From assembly GCF_034347385.1 (NCBI RefSeq), contig NZ_CP133777.1:620001-684000 (forward strand): a stretch of DNA of 64,000 nt, in the 5' to 3' direction. This document shows positions 45,856 to 55,439 of this stretch, one piece after another. The DNA is from Actimicrobium sp. CCC2.4. GTDB lineage: Bacteria > Pseudomonadota > Gammaproteobacteria > Burkholderiales > Burkholderiaceae_D. Both the position numbers and the translations under genes were made by a program. The notes under the pieces were generated by a model. That model had not been told where the DNA came from, made no database searches, and worked only from the letters and a program-made list of their open reading frames with translations. Position 1 is the stretch's first letter. Each line of letters opens with the position of its first letter.

Positions 45856-46524
45856 TTATTCAAGAAGACAGGTCAGTGCCGCGCTGGAAGTGTTGCCGAT
45901 CTGCACCAGAAAGTCGGTTGCCATGTCTGCCGTAAAACGCTGTGGATCTGCGGAGCCGAGCACCAGCATGCCAAATACCCCCGACGCGGCACCGGATTGC
46001 AATGGCAACATCGCAATCGACTGAACGGCAGGGAGTTCATCGAACCAGCTCGCCGCTTCATAGGCGTCATTCCTGCCGCAGAACGGCACATGCAGGCTAT
46101 TGGCAAACAGACGGGCGTCCTCCGATACCGGCGCGGCAAACCAAGTGTGGGAAAAGTCGGGCGCGGCTTGCCAGATACGTAGCGCTGCGTGTGGTACCGA
46201 GAAGTTGGTCTTCAGTCCGTCAATCAGCACATGTGGCAAGTCCACATCGTTGCGTGCCAGCAGCAAGGCGCGCGTCCATTGCTGGAACTTCTCGGCAATC
46301 GCGTGATTTTCCTGCGCGAGGCGCGTCAGTTCGGCGAGCCGCATCTCCATGGTTTTGACTTTTTGCCGGAGCACTTCCATTTGCCGTTCCTGCAACGACA
46401 GCGTGCGCCCGCCCAATGCACTGCTCAATTTGATTTTTCCCAGCAGTTCGGCGTGTTCTTCAAAAAACTGAGGCGTCTGTTCAAGGTATTCGGCGATGGC
46501 GCCTGCGTCCAGTTTGGATGTCAT
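45856..46524 (-). CDS. DUF484 family protein
   Basis: 222 residues of the DUF484 (GAF-like) family, no signal peptide. Start AGAIAEYLEQTPQFFEEHAE is the typical N-terminal helical motif, followed by a coiled coil and a GAF-like domain (IAMLPLQSGAASGVFGMLVL). It is usually encoded between dapF and xerC; function unknown. 15 bases before xerC. In this genome a Sel1 gene separates it from dapF. Confidence 0.87.
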   Translation of the reverse strand: MTSKLDAGAIAEYLEQTPQFFEEHAELLGKIKLSSALGGRTLSLQERQMEVLRQKVKTMEMRLAELTRLAQENHAIAEKFQQWTRALLLARNDVDLPHVLIDGLKTNFSVPHAALRIWQAAPDFSHTWFAAPVSEDARLFANSLHVPFCGRNDAYEAASWFDELPAVQSIAMLPLQSGAASGVFGMLVLGSADPQRFTADMATDFLVQIGNTSSAALTCLLE

Positions 46525-46906
46525 GGGATAGCGTTCTTATGAAAATCTCGCGGCGCCTCTACTCGTCGCGTCGAGCGGAAGGGCGCTTGCAAAAAGGTAG
46601 CTGAATTTTAACCGACAACCGCTGACCAAACTTGTGAGTTGATTTAATGCAATGAGTGCAGCACTACTGCGTGCTTGCCCGTCTTGGAGTTGCCGCTGTT
46701 GGATCCTTTGACAGAAACAAGATTGATAGGGCCGGAGCCTCGTCGTTACGCACGATTGGTCCTGTCAAATAGCCACATTAATTGTAATCAAATGAAACGG
46801 TAGGCGTGGTATTTCAGACAACATTGATTTTAATCACAGTCATTGGTCTGTTCGTGATGAATGCTCGTAACTAGGAATATAAATTCACCACAACCAAAAG
46901 TAAAAA
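46525..46906. other. AT-richer 382-bp divergent intergenic region
   Basis: Lies between divergently transcribed DUF484 (minus) and the Sel1-repeat gene (plus). It contains AT-rich tracts (ATTAATTGTAATCAAATGAA region, GATTTTAATCACAG) and a TATAAA near 46879, but no promoter with both hexamers at good spacing. I see no RNA gene. Confidence 0.5.
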
Positions 46907-48475
46907 ATGGCAAATCGGGAAGAGTTACTGGTCATACGGGCCGCACGTGCCGGTCAGGCACCTGCGCAACTGGCGCTCGGTAAGCGGTATTTATTCGGCG
47001 GCGCAGGCTTGCCAAAAAGTATTGCTACCGCGCTGTATTGGCTGGATCGTGCAGCACATCAGCAGCAAGACGAAGCCTGGCTACTAATTGGTAGTCATAT
47101 CCCGTTCGAGGCAGCCTCCCGCGCGGCGCAACCATCTTCACTGTGCGTTTGGTACGAGCGAGCCTTCGATTCGGGGGTTCTGCAGGCCGGACTTGTACTA
47201 GCCAAACTGGTACTCGCGCAAGCAGGCGATTGCACCAGTGATATTTTGCGCCGGAAAGCGTGGATGGCACTGGAAGCGGTGGCGCATGCCGGTTTCGGTG
47301 AGGCGCAGTGGCTCATGGCACAGTTGATCGGTCATGCCAACGGCTGCGACGGCACTGACCTGCGGGCACTTTCCAGTCATTCATTCCATTCATCAATCCT
47401 GAAAATGCCCGCCAGCGACACAGCAAAAAAATCAGTGCTGGAATGGACTGTGCGGGCCGCGGGTGGCGGTGTCACCCGAGCGCAACATGCACTCGCTGAA
47501 CATGCGTGGCAAGCTGGAAATCATGATGATTTTTTGCAATGGGCATTGCCATTGGCGAGGCAGGCAGTGGCGCGGCGGCAGTCACGACACATGACGGACT
47601 CGCCGGAAGAACCAGTGATTGACGATACGTCATTGTTGGCCCGTTGTTCTGAAGTCCTCATGGCGCGAGGGAATGTAGATGCTGCTGAACTGGAGCGCTT
47701 TCTTGAAGTCGCTGCTAGCGGCGGGGATAGGCAGTCTTGCCTTGCGCTCGGACTATGGTTTGGCCGGATGGACGGCAACGGGACCCGGTTGACAGAAGTA
47801 CGCGGTCTGGCAAATTACAAGAAGGCCTTGCGCTGGCTGGTTGCCGCTGGAGAGCAGGGGCTCGCGGAGGCGTGGTACGCAACATCCCGGATTTATTTGA
47901 AGCCCGAGTTTTCACAACGCAATTTGCTTGACTCCTATTACTACGTCCAGAAGGCTGCAGAGGCTGGTCACACAGTCGCCCAACTAGAGCTCGGCATAGC
48001 CGCATGGCGCGGTCGGCGCAACGATCAATCCAAGGACGTGGAAGCGGCTTTCTGGCTTCAAAAAGCGGCAGCACAAAGCAATCAGGAAGCACAGCAGCTG
48101 CTGGGGAAAATTGCCGATGTAGCGGAGCCAACGTTTTGGGCAGAAAGCGCGAGAAAAAAACTGGTGCACGACAGGAATCGCTCGGCACCGTTTTTGGTTG
48201 CGCGCCTGGAGCTCGCGGCAGTTTTCGGGCTGTCACGCGCCGAGGCATTGTTGCTCAATGTGAATGCCGCCGATTGCGGACATTGTTTGCTCATCGATAT
48301 CCGGGACGCCCATCCCCGCAGCAAGCGACGCTTGATACTGATCCAATCGAGCGAACAGCGGCAGGTACTAGGGCGCATCGTGAGGCTATTCGAAGATGTC
48401 GACTGCAGTCTCAAAGGTCCCGAGGGAAATTACCGCCAGCGACTGTATCGACTTAGGATGCTGGCACCGGAGTAG
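46907..48475 (+). CDS. Sel1-like repeat protein
   Basis: 522 residues, no signal peptide. Several Sel1/TPR-like helical repeats are visible: LPKSIATALYWLDRAAHQQQ, ANYKKALRWLVAAGEQGLAE, NLLDSYYYVQKAAEAGHTVA, DVEAAFWLQKAAAQSNQEAQ. The last ~100 residues form a different, conserved-looking domain (VARLELAAVFGLSRAEALLL, ADCGHCLLIDIRDAHPRSKR). Such repeats scaffold protein complexes. No Shine-Dalgarno precedes the ATG. It runs opposite to all neighbours and splits the dapF/DUF484/xerC cluster; its stop is 3 bases from the dapF stop. Confidence 0.85.
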   Translation: MANREELLVIRAARAGQAPAQLALGKRYLFGGAGLPKSIATALYWLDRAAHQQQDEAWLLIGSHIPFEAASRAAQPSSLCVWYERAFDSGVLQAGLVLAKLVLAQAGDCTSDILRRKAWMALEAVAHAGFGEAQWLMAQLIGHANGCDGTDLRALSSHSFHSSILKMPASDTAKKSVLEWTVRAAGGGVTRAQHALAEHAWQAGNHDDFLQWALPLARQAVARRQSRHMTDSPEEPVIDDTSLLARCSEVLMARGNVDAAELERFLEVAASGGDRQSCLALGLWFGRMDGNGTRLTEVRGLANYKKALRWLVAAGEQGLAEAWYATSRIYLKPEFSQRNLLDSYYYVQKAAEAGHTVAQLELGIAAWRGRRNDQSKDVEAAFWLQKAAAQSNQEAQQLLGKIADVAEPTFWAESARKKLVHDRNRSAPFLVARLELAAVFGLSRAEALLLNVNAADCGHCLLIDIRDAHPRSKRRLILIQSSEQRQVLGRIVRLFEDVDCSLKGPEGNYRQRLYRLRMLAPE

Positions 48476-48478
48476 TTC

Positions 48479-49336
48479 TTAGTCCGGTAACGTTATCTCG
48501 CCTTCGAAGACAGTAACTGCCGGTCCGCTTAGCATCACATGGGATGCGCCGCCTTCCCAGGCGATCGACAACTGGCCGCCCAGTGTTTCTACCCGCACCG
48601 GCGTATCGAGCTGTCCTCTGCGGATGCCTGCCACTGCTGCAGCGCAGGCACCCGTGCCACACGCCAGCGTTTCTCCTGCTCCCCGTTCAAAGACACGTAA
48701 CCGGATCGCGTGCCGGTCGAGAATTTGCATGAAGCCGGCATTGATGCGATTGGGAAACCGGACATGGTGTTCGATGGCAGGGCCATCGAGTGCGAGGTCC
48801 GCCGTATCGACAGACTCAACGACCTGTACGGCATGCGGATTGCCCATCGATAGAACTGACATCATGATGGTGCGCTCATTGATTTGCAGCGGCCAGAGTG
48901 TTTCATCTGCATCCGCGATGCCCACGAGTCCGGTCGTATCGAATGGGACGCGTGCGGGGATGAACACCGGCGCGCCCATATCGACCGTAATGCTGCCGTC
49001 AGCCTCCAGCCTTGGCACGATAACGCCATTCATCGTGGCAACGCGGAGCACGGATTTTGCCGTTAATTTTTTTTCGGTCACGAACCGGACGAATGCCCGT
49101 GCACCGTTGCCACATTGCTCGACTTCACCGCCGTCGGCATTGAAAATCCGATATCTGAAATCGATATCGGTATTCTCGGAGGCTTCAACAACCAGGATTT
49201 GATCAGCACCGATACCGAAGCGGCGATCCGCCAGTTGCCGCCACTGCGCCGGTGTCAGCTTGATTGTCTGGTTGATCGCATCGATGACGATGAAGTCGTT
49301 GCCGGCGCCGTGCATTTTGGTAAATTTGATTTTCAT
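48479..49336 (-). CDS. dapF: Diaminopimelate epimerase
   Basis: 285 residues. Both active-site cysteines are in place: [18 protein letters not shown] and [14 protein letters not shown]. It interconverts LL- and meso-diaminopimelate for lysine and peptidoglycan. The ATG at 49336 gives the canonical [15 protein letters not shown] start; upstream in-frame codons are not homologous. It lies 7 bases behind the second acyltransferase gene. Confidence 0.97.
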   Translation of the reverse strand: MKIKFTKMHGAGNDFIVIDAINQTIKLTPAQWRQLADRRFGIGADQILVVEASENTDIDFRYRIFNADGGEVEQCGNGARAFVRFVTEKKLTAKSVLRVATMNGVIVPRLEADGSITVDMGAPVFIPARVPFDTTGLVGIADADETLWPLQINERTIMMSVLSMGNPHAVQVVESVDTADLALDGPAIEHHVRFPNRINAGFMQILDRHAIRLRVFERGAGETLACGTGACAAAVAGIRRGQLDTPVRVETLGGQLSIAWEGGASHVMLSGPAVTVFEGEITLPD

Positions 49337-49343
49337 TAGACGA

Positions 49344-50252
49344 TTATAAGCTGGCCGGATCGGGCGTAATGGTGGGTGCGCCGGCATCCTCGTAGACGCT
49401 TGCCACACCAGACGGTCGGGTTTTAAAGCGTTTGTGCGTCCAGAAATATTCATCCGGAGTCTCGCGAACGCGCTCCTCAATGAAAGCATTCATCTTGCGG
49501 GTGGCGGCGATCATGTCATCGCCCGGATAGTTTTCCCAAGCAGGGTAAAACGTGACTTTCCAGCCGCGATAGTTCGGCAGGAATGTCGCAATCACCGGAA
49601 TAACTTTTGCCCCGGTAGAGGCGGCAATGCGGGCTGGTGCGGTCAGCGTCGCAGCAGGTGTGCCAAAGAACGGGACGAACTCGGCGTCCCTTGCGCCAAA
49701 ATCCATGTCTGGAAGCATGAAAAAAGGCAGGTGCTCGCGCATCGCCCTCAACACGGGCTTGATGCCTTCTCCGCGTGAAAACAGCTTGATCGGTCGAAAT
49801 CGCGAACGGCCCTTACGTAGCGCGTCATCGAATACCTTGTTTTGCTGCCGTGTGTAAATCGAACATAGCGGCGACTCCAACAGGACGGCGACACCGGCCA
49901 CATCGAGGCAGACGAAATGCGGACAAAGCAGAATGACAGGGCCGGCCGCGATCTGTTCGTGCGGAACGCCAGGTTCGACAACGATCAGTCTTTTCAGCCG
50001 TGCCTCGGAAGCCCACCAGAGCAGGCTGCGTTCCAGCACGGCACGCGCGTATCCCTGAAAATGTTTGAGGGCAATTCGATGGCGTTGCGGTTCAGTCAGT
50101 TCAGGCAGGCACAAGCGCAGATTGATCAGTGTGATGTGACGTCGCGATTTGACCGTGACAAACAGCAGAGTGCCGACGGCCGCGCCGAGTCGACCTAGTA
50201 TTGGCAGCGGTAGCCAGTGCAGCAACCACATCAATCCCAACAATAACTTCAT
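49344..50252 (-). CDS. Lipid A late acyltransferase (LpxL/LpxM family), copy 2
   Basis: 302 residues. N-terminal membrane helix, HX4D catalytic dyad in CPHFVCLD, and the downstream [20 protein letters not shown] with acceptor-binding residues typical of LpxL-type enzymes. It adds secondary acyl chains to lipid A at the inner membrane. ATGA overlap with the first acyltransferase gene. Confidence 0.92.
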   Translation of the reverse strand: MKLLLGLMWLLHWLPLPILGRLGAAVGTLLFVTVKSRRHITLINLRLCLPELTEPQRHRIALKHFQGYARAVLERSLLWWASEARLKRLIVVEPGVPHEQIAAGPVILLCPHFVCLDVAGVAVLLESPLCSIYTRQQNKVFDDALRKGRSRFRPIKLFSRGEGIKPVLRAMREHLPFFMLPDMDFGARDAEFVPFFGTPAATLTAPARIAASTGAKVIPVIATFLPNYRGWKVTFYPAWENYPGDDMIAATRKMNAFIEERVRETPDEYFWTHKRFKTRPSGVASVYEDAGAPTITPDPASL

Positions 50253-51142
50253 AGTCCGGTCTCCGGTGCGTCAGCAGGGAGGACGCCTTCCGGTGTCTTG
50301 TAGCGGTTGTAACTCCAGAGGTATTGGGCCGGCGAACGCGCGATCAGTTGCTCCATTGCCGTATTGATGGCCTGGGCCTGCTGCTGCGGGTCGTCGTCGA
50401 GGAATCCTTCGAAGGTCGAGAAACGAATCACGTAGCCTCGCCCTTGCGGCAAGCGTTCCGCGTAGGACAGCAGCAGTGGGGCACCCGTCATCTTGTGCAG
50501 TTTTGCGGGCAGCGTCATCGTGTACGCTTTCCTGCCGAAAAAATCCGCCCAGACGCCTTCGCCGTTTTGCGGCACCTGGTCGGGCAGCAGGCCGATGGCG
50601 CCGCCTGCCTTGAGTGCTTTAAGCAGCGTCCGTACGCCGCGTAAATTCGCCGGTGCAAGGATCAGGTTATGGCGTTGTCGCGCGCCTTCGATCAGGGGCT
50701 TCAGCATGCTCTTGCGTGGCGGTCGATACAGTGCCGTCAACGGCAGCCGGGCGGCGATCGCCTGGGCGATGATTTCAAAGCAGCCGAGGTGGGGAGTCAG
50801 GAAGATCACGCCGCGTCCCTGGTCCAGGGCAGCTTGCGCAATATGCCAGTTTTCTATGGTCGCTTTCGCGAGCACTTTGTCTTGCGGAGCGCACCAGATA
50901 AACGGCAGTTCGACAATATTTTTACCGGATTCGCGAATGGCTGCAGGCAAGTGTTCCGCATAGCCGGCGCGTTGAAGGTTGCCATTGAGCCGTGTCCTGT
51001 AGCCAGCGGAAAAGCGGTACACGAGCTGTCCCGTCAGCGCGCCAAGTGCCTGTAGCACCGACAACGGAAGATGGGAGAGCAAACGAAAAAAAGTAACCAG
51101 TATCAATGAGGGGAGTCCGGTGATTTTGCTGATTGATGCCAA
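50249..51142 (-). CDS. Lipid A late acyltransferase (LpxL/LpxM family), copy 1
   Basis: 297 residues. Membrane-anchored N-terminus, dyad HX4E in TPHLGCFE, and LLPDQVPQNGEGVWADFFG, which corresponds to the DQ motif region of HtrB-type enzymes. Paralogue of the following gene; the two presumably acylate different positions of lipid A. Divergent from metK with a 141-bp intergenic region. Confidence 0.92.
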   Translation of the reverse strand: MASISKITGLPSLILVTFFRLLSHLPLSVLQALGALTGQLVYRFSAGYRTRLNGNLQRAGYAEHLPAAIRESGKNIVELPFIWCAPQDKVLAKATIENWHIAQAALDQGRGVIFLTPHLGCFEIIAQAIAARLPLTALYRPPRKSMLKPLIEGARQRHNLILAPANLRGVRTLLKALKAGGAIGLLPDQVPQNGEGVWADFFGRKAYTMTLPAKLHKMTGAPLLLSYAERLPQGRGYVIRFSTFEGFLDDDPQQQAQAINTAMEQLIARSPAQYLWSYNRYKTPEGVLPADAPETGL

Positions 51143-51283
51143 GGGGCGTAAAATACCACGGACGTATTATCCGCCGGGTTAATAGACAACTTGCGAGGCG
51201 GCCTATAAATTTTGCTAAAGCGTCGCAGGCTCATTCGATTGGCCGCGACATGGTCACCGAAACTGCAATTACAGGAGCCTGCC

Positions 51284-52447
51284 ATGGCACATGAATACCT
51301 CTTTACTTCCGAATCCGTATCGGAAGGCCATCCGGACAAAGTCGCCGATCAAATTTCCGATGCGATTCTGGATGCGATCCTCGAAGTCGACCCACAAGCA
51401 CGCGTTGCCGCCGAAACCCTCTGCAATACCGGACTTGTAGTCCTCGCGGGTGAAATTACTACCCACGCCAACATCAATTACATCGACGTCGCGCGCGCCA
51501 CCCTCAAGCGGATTGGTTATGACAATGCCGACTACGGCATCGACTACAAAAGCTGTGCGGTGATGGTCTGTTATGACAAACAGTCGCTCGATATCAAGCA
51601 AGGTGTTGACGAAGGTACGGGTACCGATCTTGACCAGGGTGCCGGTGACCAGGGTCTGATGTTCGGTTACGCGTGCGACGAAACGCCGGAACTGATGCCT
51701 GCTGCAATCTATTACGCTCACCGCATCGTCGAACGCCAGTCGCAATTACGCAAGGATGGCCGCTTGCCGTGGCTGCGTCCGGATGCCAAATCACAAGTCA
51801 CGCTGCGCTATGTCGATGGCAAGCCGGTCGGTATTGATACCGTCGTCTTGTCGACCCAGCATGCGCCGGAGATGCAGCACAAGGACATCGAAGAAGCCGT
51901 CATCGAGATGATCATCAAACCAGTCGTGCCGCAGGAATGGCTGGACGGCACGCGCTATCTGGTCAATCCGACCGGCCGTTTTGTCATTGGCGGTCCGCAA
52001 GGTGATTGCGGTCTGACGGGTCGCAAAATCATCGTCGATACCTACGGCGGAGCGGCTCCGCATGGCGGCGGTGCATTTTCGGGCAAGGACCCGACTAAAG
52101 TGGATCGCTCTGCTGCTTATGCCGGGCGCTATGTGGCTAAAAATATCGTTGCCGCCGGCCTGGCATCGCGTTGCCAGATCCAGGTGTCGTATGCCATCGG
52201 TATCGCCAAACCGACGTCGGTGATGGTGACCACGTTTGGAACGGGCAAAATTAGCGACGAAAAGCTGGCTGAACTGGTCCGGGAGCACTTCGACCTGCGT
52301 CCGAAAGGCATCGTGCAGATGCTCGATCTGTTACGGCCGATCTATCTGAAGACGGCAGCCTACGGCCACTTTGGCCGGGAAGAGCCGGAATTCAGCTGGG
52401 AGCGGACCGATCGTGCGGCGGCGCTGCGCGCCTCGGCGGGTTTCTAG
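51284..52447 (+). CDS. metK: S-adenosylmethionine synthetase
   Basis: 387 residues. [17 protein letters not shown], the P-loop-like [20 protein letters not shown] and ATP-binding motifs are standard for MetK. It makes SAM from methionine and ATP. AGGAG lies 8 bases upstream of the ATG at 51284; an upstream in-frame start is rejected. I saw no SAM riboswitch in the 141-bp leader. First gene of the methyl-cycle block. Confidence 0.97.
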   Translation: MAHEYLFTSESVSEGHPDKVADQISDAILDAILEVDPQARVAAETLCNTGLVVLAGEITTHANINYIDVARATLKRIGYDNADYGIDYKSCAVMVCYDKQSLDIKQGVDEGTGTDLDQGAGDQGLMFGYACDETPELMPAAIYYAHRIVERQSQLRKDGRLPWLRPDAKSQVTLRYVDGKPVGIDTVVLSTQHAPEMQHKDIEEAVIEMIIKPVVPQEWLDGTRYLVNPTGRFVIGGPQGDCGLTGRKIIVDTYGGAAPHGGGAFSGKDPTKVDRSAAYAGRYVAKNIVAAGLASRCQIQVSYAIGIAKPTSVMVTTFGTGKISDEKLAELVREHFDLRPKGIVQMLDLLRPIYLKTAAYGHFGREEPEFSWERTDRAAALRASAGF

Positions 52448-52478
52448 GCATGGGGTCAGGGGCGATGTGGGGGCGTCC

Positions 52479-53642
52479 GTGCGCAAAGTAGCATGCCAGC
52501 GGATCGGGCTTGCAGGCATGTTGATGTGCTTCGTTGCCCTGTCGTCTGCTGCTTCTGTTTCTTCGTCTGTTGCTAGCCAGGCGACCTGGTGCAAACGGCT
52601 GGCTGCACGGTTGCCGGAAGTATCAGCGTCTGCGTGTCAGGCCAGCAACCTGCAACCCTCGGGTGGTGTCTCCACCAACGGTTTTCCTATCCTGTCGCGG
52701 CAAATTGCGTCCCCTGACCGGGATGGCCGCAAGCCATTGCGGGTCATGTTGCTAGGAGGAATACACGGTGACGAATTGACGGCCTCGTCGGTCGTGTTCA
52801 AGTGGCTGCAGCAGGCGCAGATACCGTTGGCCCGTGATTTTGCCTGGTATGTGGTGCCGGTACTCAATCCGGATGGTTTGCTGGCCGCCAAGCCCAGTCG
52901 TGTCAACGCCCGCGGTGTTGACCTCAATCGCAATTTCCCGACACCGGGCTGGCAAGAGGAGGCACCACGGTATTGGTCCAAGGCCACTGCCAGCGATCCG
53001 CGCCGCTTTCCTGGAAAAGGGCCCTTGTCCGAACCGGAAACCCGCTGGCTGAAGGCCGAAATTGATCGCTTCAAGCCCAATGTCATCGTCTCGGTGCATG
53101 CCCCGTTCGGGGTACTCGACTTCGACGGTCCCGCACCGGTGCCGGAGCGATTCGGCCGGCTGCAATTCAACCGGGTGGGCGTCTATCCGGGTTCGCTGGG
53201 CAATTACAGCGGCTTGCACCGGAATATTCCTGTCATCACGATCGAATTGCCGAATGCCCAGGCGATGCCCCCTGCAAAAGAGGTCGATCGCATCTGGGTG
53301 GATATGCTGACCTGGATCACGCTGAATGTGCACCGCCCCAAAGAGCCGATATCAGCCCCGAAAGCCGGCACGCGGGTCGCAACGGGTGCAGACAAAGCGC
53401 CAAGTAGAAATTTATTCCGAGCAACGAAACATTTTTTTAACTACGTTATAATCCGGTCTCCAAGGAGCGTTGCAGCCGGACTTGCGTCAGCAAGCCGGGT
53501 CAGGCTTGGAGGCACCATCCCCAGCAACTGCGCTCACGTTTCTTTTTTTCTAACGAAAGGAGGGCGTGATGAACGCCGCAGTTTTAAACTCTCAAGTCTC
53601 CGCATTCAAGGATTATTTCGTCGCCGACCTCAGTCTTGCTGA
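52479..53642 (+). CDS. Secreted M14-family zinc carboxypeptidase-like protein with run-on 3' end
   Basis: 387 residues as an open frame. The GTG at 52479, after a GGGGG tract, gives an excellent signal peptide ([20 protein letters not shown]). M14 motifs follow: zinc ligands in GGIHGDE, the NPDG loop, [18 protein letters not shown] and the catalytic-Glu segment ITIELPN. The domain ends near residue 285. The frame then continues about 100 residues with no family resemblance, through the ahcY promoter and riboswitch and 74 bases into ahcY. The true end may be lost or frameshifted. Probable substrate: peptidoglycan peptides (MpaA-like). Confidence 0.75.
   Translation: MRKVACQRIGLAGMLMCFVALSSAASVSSSVASQATWCKRLAARLPEVSASACQASNLQPSGGVSTNGFPILSRQIASPDRDGRKPLRVMLLGGIHGDELTASSVVFKWLQQAQIPLARDFAWYVVPVLNPDGLLAAKPSRVNARGVDLNRNFPTPGWQEEAPRYWSKATASDPRRFPGKGPLSEPETRWLKAEIDRFKPNVIVSVHAPFGVLDFDGPAPVPERFGRLQFNRVGVYPGSLGNYSGLHRNIPVITIELPNAQAMPPAKEVDRIWVDMLTWITLNVHRPKEPISAPKAGTRVATGADKAPSRNLFRATKHFFNYVIIRSPRSVAAGLASASRVRLGGTIPSNCAHVSFFLTKGGRDERRSFKLSSLRIQGLFRRRPQSC
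53447..53452 (+). promoter_or_regulatory. Consensus -10 TATAAT of ahcY
   Basis: Perfect TATAAT immediately before the riboswitch; transcription would begin near 53459, exactly at the first aptamer stem. The -35 is weak. It lies inside the 3' part of the M14 open frame. Confidence 0.65.
53457..53537 (+). promoter_or_regulatory. S-adenosylhomocysteine (SAH) riboswitch
   Basis: Conserved blocks occur in order: AAGGAGCGTTGCAG (53462-53475), CAGGCTTGG (53501-53509) and CTGCGCTCAC (53528-53537). The first stem CTCCAAG (53458-53464) pairs with CTTGGAG (53505-53511). GAGCG pairs with CGCTC to form the pseudoknot-type helix. This is the SAH element known upstream of ahcY in Betaproteobacteria. SAH binding should raise ahcY expression. 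The AAAGGAGG Shine-Dalgarno follows 19 bases downstream. Confidence 0.92.
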
Positions 53643-55008
53643 GTGGGGCCGCAAGGAAATCCGCATCGCCGAAACCGAAATGCCCGGCCTGATGGCCATC
53701 CGCAAGGAATTTGCGGCTGCACAGCCACTCAAGGGTGCACGCATTACCGGTTCCATCCACATGACCATCCAGACCGCTGTGTTGATCCAGACGCTGGAAG
53801 CGCTCGGTGCGCAGGTGCGCTGGGCCTCATGCAACATCTATTCGACGCAGGATCATGCCGCCGCCGCCATCGCTGCCGATGGCACGCCGGTATTTGCGTT
53901 CAAGGGCGAATCGCTCGACGAATACTGGGAATTCACCCACCGTATTTTCGAGTGGCCAGCCAACGCTGATGGCGAACAGCATGCCAACATGATTCTCGAT
54001 GACGGTGGCGATGCTACTTTGCTGCTGCATCTGGGCACCCGTGCCGAGCAAGATGCGTCAGTGCTGGACAACCCGACCTCGGAAGAAGAAGTCTGCCTGT
54101 ATGCATCGATCAAGAAACGTCTGGCCTCGCATCAAGGCTGGTATTCGACGCGTCTGGCGCAAGTCAAGGGCGTGACCGAAGAAACTACGACCGGTGTTCA
54201 CCGGTTGTACCAGATGTTCAAGGATGGCAAGTTGGCATTCCCGGCAATCAACGTCAATGATTCCGTCACCAAAGCGAAGTTCGACAACCTGTACGGTTGC
54301 CGTGAATCGCTGGTCGATGGCATCAAGCGCGCTACCGATGTGATGATCGCCGGCAAGGTCGCCGTGGTGGCCGGCTACGGTGATGTGGGCAAGGGTTCGG
54401 CGCAGGCATTGCGGGCGTTGTCGGCCCAGGTCTGGGTCACTGAAATCGATCCGATCTGCGCATTGCAGGCCGCGATGGAAGGGTATCGCGTCGTCACGAT
54501 GGACTATGCGGCAGAGCATGCCGACATCTTCGTCACGGCGACCGGTAACTATCACGTGATCACGCACGAGCACATGGCAAAAATGAAGGACCAGGCCATC
54601 GTCTGCAACATCGGCCACTTCGACAATGAAATCGAAGTCGCTGCCTTGAAGCAGTACACCTGGGAAAACATCAAGCCGCAGGTCGATCACGTGATCTTCC
54701 CGAACGGCAAGCGCATCATCCTGCTGGCCGAAGGTCGTCTGGTCAATCTGGGTTGCGGCACCGGTCATCCGTCCTACGTGATGAGTTCGTCGTTCGCCAA
54801 CCAGGTCATTGCGCAGATGGAGCTGTTTTGCAATACTGATCAGTACCCGGTCGGTGTCTACACCTTGCCCAAGCATCTCGACGAAAAAGTCGCCCGCTTG
54901 CAGTTGCAGAAACTGAATGCCCAACTGACCGAACTGACGCTCGAGCAAGCCAACTACATCGGCGTGCAACAGGTCGGTCCGTACAAGCCGGAACAATACC
55001 GCTACTGA
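53569..55008 (+). CDS. ahcY: Adenosylhomocysteinase (SAH hydrolase)
   Basis: 479 residues. NAD-binding [20 protein letters not shown], catalytic region with [20 protein letters not shown] and the C-terminal [13 protein letters not shown] and [10 protein letters not shown] ending typical of SahH. It splits SAH into homocysteine and adenosine, relieving methyltransferase inhibition. Start at ATG 53569, five bases after AAAGGAGG; the adjacent GTG at 53566 is also possible. Controlled by the SAH riboswitch. Confidence 0.97.
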   Translation: MNAAVLNSQVSAFKDYFVADLSLAEWGRKEIRIAETEMPGLMAIRKEFAAAQPLKGARITGSIHMTIQTAVLIQTLEALGAQVRWASCNIYSTQDHAAAAIAADGTPVFAFKGESLDEYWEFTHRIFEWPANADGEQHANMILDDGGDATLLLHLGTRAEQDASVLDNPTSEEEVCLYASIKKRLASHQGWYSTRLAQVKGVTEETTTGVHRLYQMFKDGKLAFPAINVNDSVTKAKFDNLYGCRESLVDGIKRATDVMIAGKVAVVAGYGDVGKGSAQALRALSAQVWVTEIDPICALQAAMEGYRVVTMDYAAEHADIFVTATGNYHVITHEHMAKMKDQAIVCNIGHFDNEIEVAALKQYTWENIKPQVDHVIFPNGKRIILLAEGRLVNLGCGTGHPSYVMSSSFANQVIAQMELFCNTDQYPVGVYTLPKHLDEKVARLQLQKLNAQLTELTLEQANYIGVQQVGPYKPEQYRY

Positions 55009-55031
55009 TCCATCCCGGCTTCGTGCCAACT

Positions 55032-55073
55032 ACCGCTTCGAGACGGCCTTCCGGCCGGAGCGAAGCGGTTTTT
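55032..55073 (+). terminator. Rho-independent terminator after ahcY
   Basis: Outer stem ACCGCTTCG with CGAAGCGGT, inner stem CGGCC/GGCCG, followed by TTTTTT. It lies 23 bases past the ahcY stop and 21 before the next gene's ATG, so it is either a full terminator or an attenuator limiting downstream transcription. Confidence 0.85.
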
Positions 55074-55094
55074 TCACTTCAACACGGAATTTTC

Positions 55095-55439
55095 ATGCGC
55101 CTGCTCATTACCTGGTTCATCAACGCTGCTGCGTTGTTCGCGCTGCCCTATCTGATGCATTCGGTCAGTGTCGACAGCATCGGCACTGCCTTGATCGCTG
55201 CGCTGGTGCTGGGTCTGGTCAATACCCTGATCCGCCCGCTGCTGCTGCTGCTGACCTTGCCGGTGACTTTTCTTACTCTCGGTCTGTTCATCTTCGTCAT
55301 CAATGGTCTGATGTTCTGGGGTGTCGCACAGATAATTGGTGGTTTCCATGTTGCAGGTTTTGGCTCGGCCATTCTGGCTGCGGTTGTCTACAGCATCATT
55401 TCGTGGGCCTTGTCTTCTTTGATACTTGATAAAAAATGA
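55095..55439 (+). CDS. Phage holin family 4-like small membrane protein
   Basis: 114 residues, four predicted membrane helices (LITWFINAAALFALPYLM; TALIAALVLGLVNTLI; LLTLPVTFLTLGLFIFVING; ILAAVVYSIISWALSSLI) with the conserved NTLIRPLLLLLTLPVTFLTLG of PF04020-type proteins. Despite the name, nothing phage-related is nearby. Function unknown. It overlaps metF (ATGA), so translation of metF is coupled to it. Confidence 0.85.
   Translation: MRLLITWFINAAALFALPYLMHSVSVDSIGTALIAALVLGLVNTLIRPLLLLLTLPVTFLTLGLFIFVINGLMFWGVAQIIGGFHVAGFGSAILAAVVYSIISWALSSLILDKK

Noticed and set aside
51143-51283. SAM riboswitch in the metK leader
   Set aside because: No SAM-I, SAM-II or SAM-IV conserved block; only a short leader with a possible TATAAA at 51204.
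55095-55439. Prophage remnant suggested by the holin family name
   Set aside because: No endolysin, integrase or other phage gene nearby; it is translationally coupled to metF.
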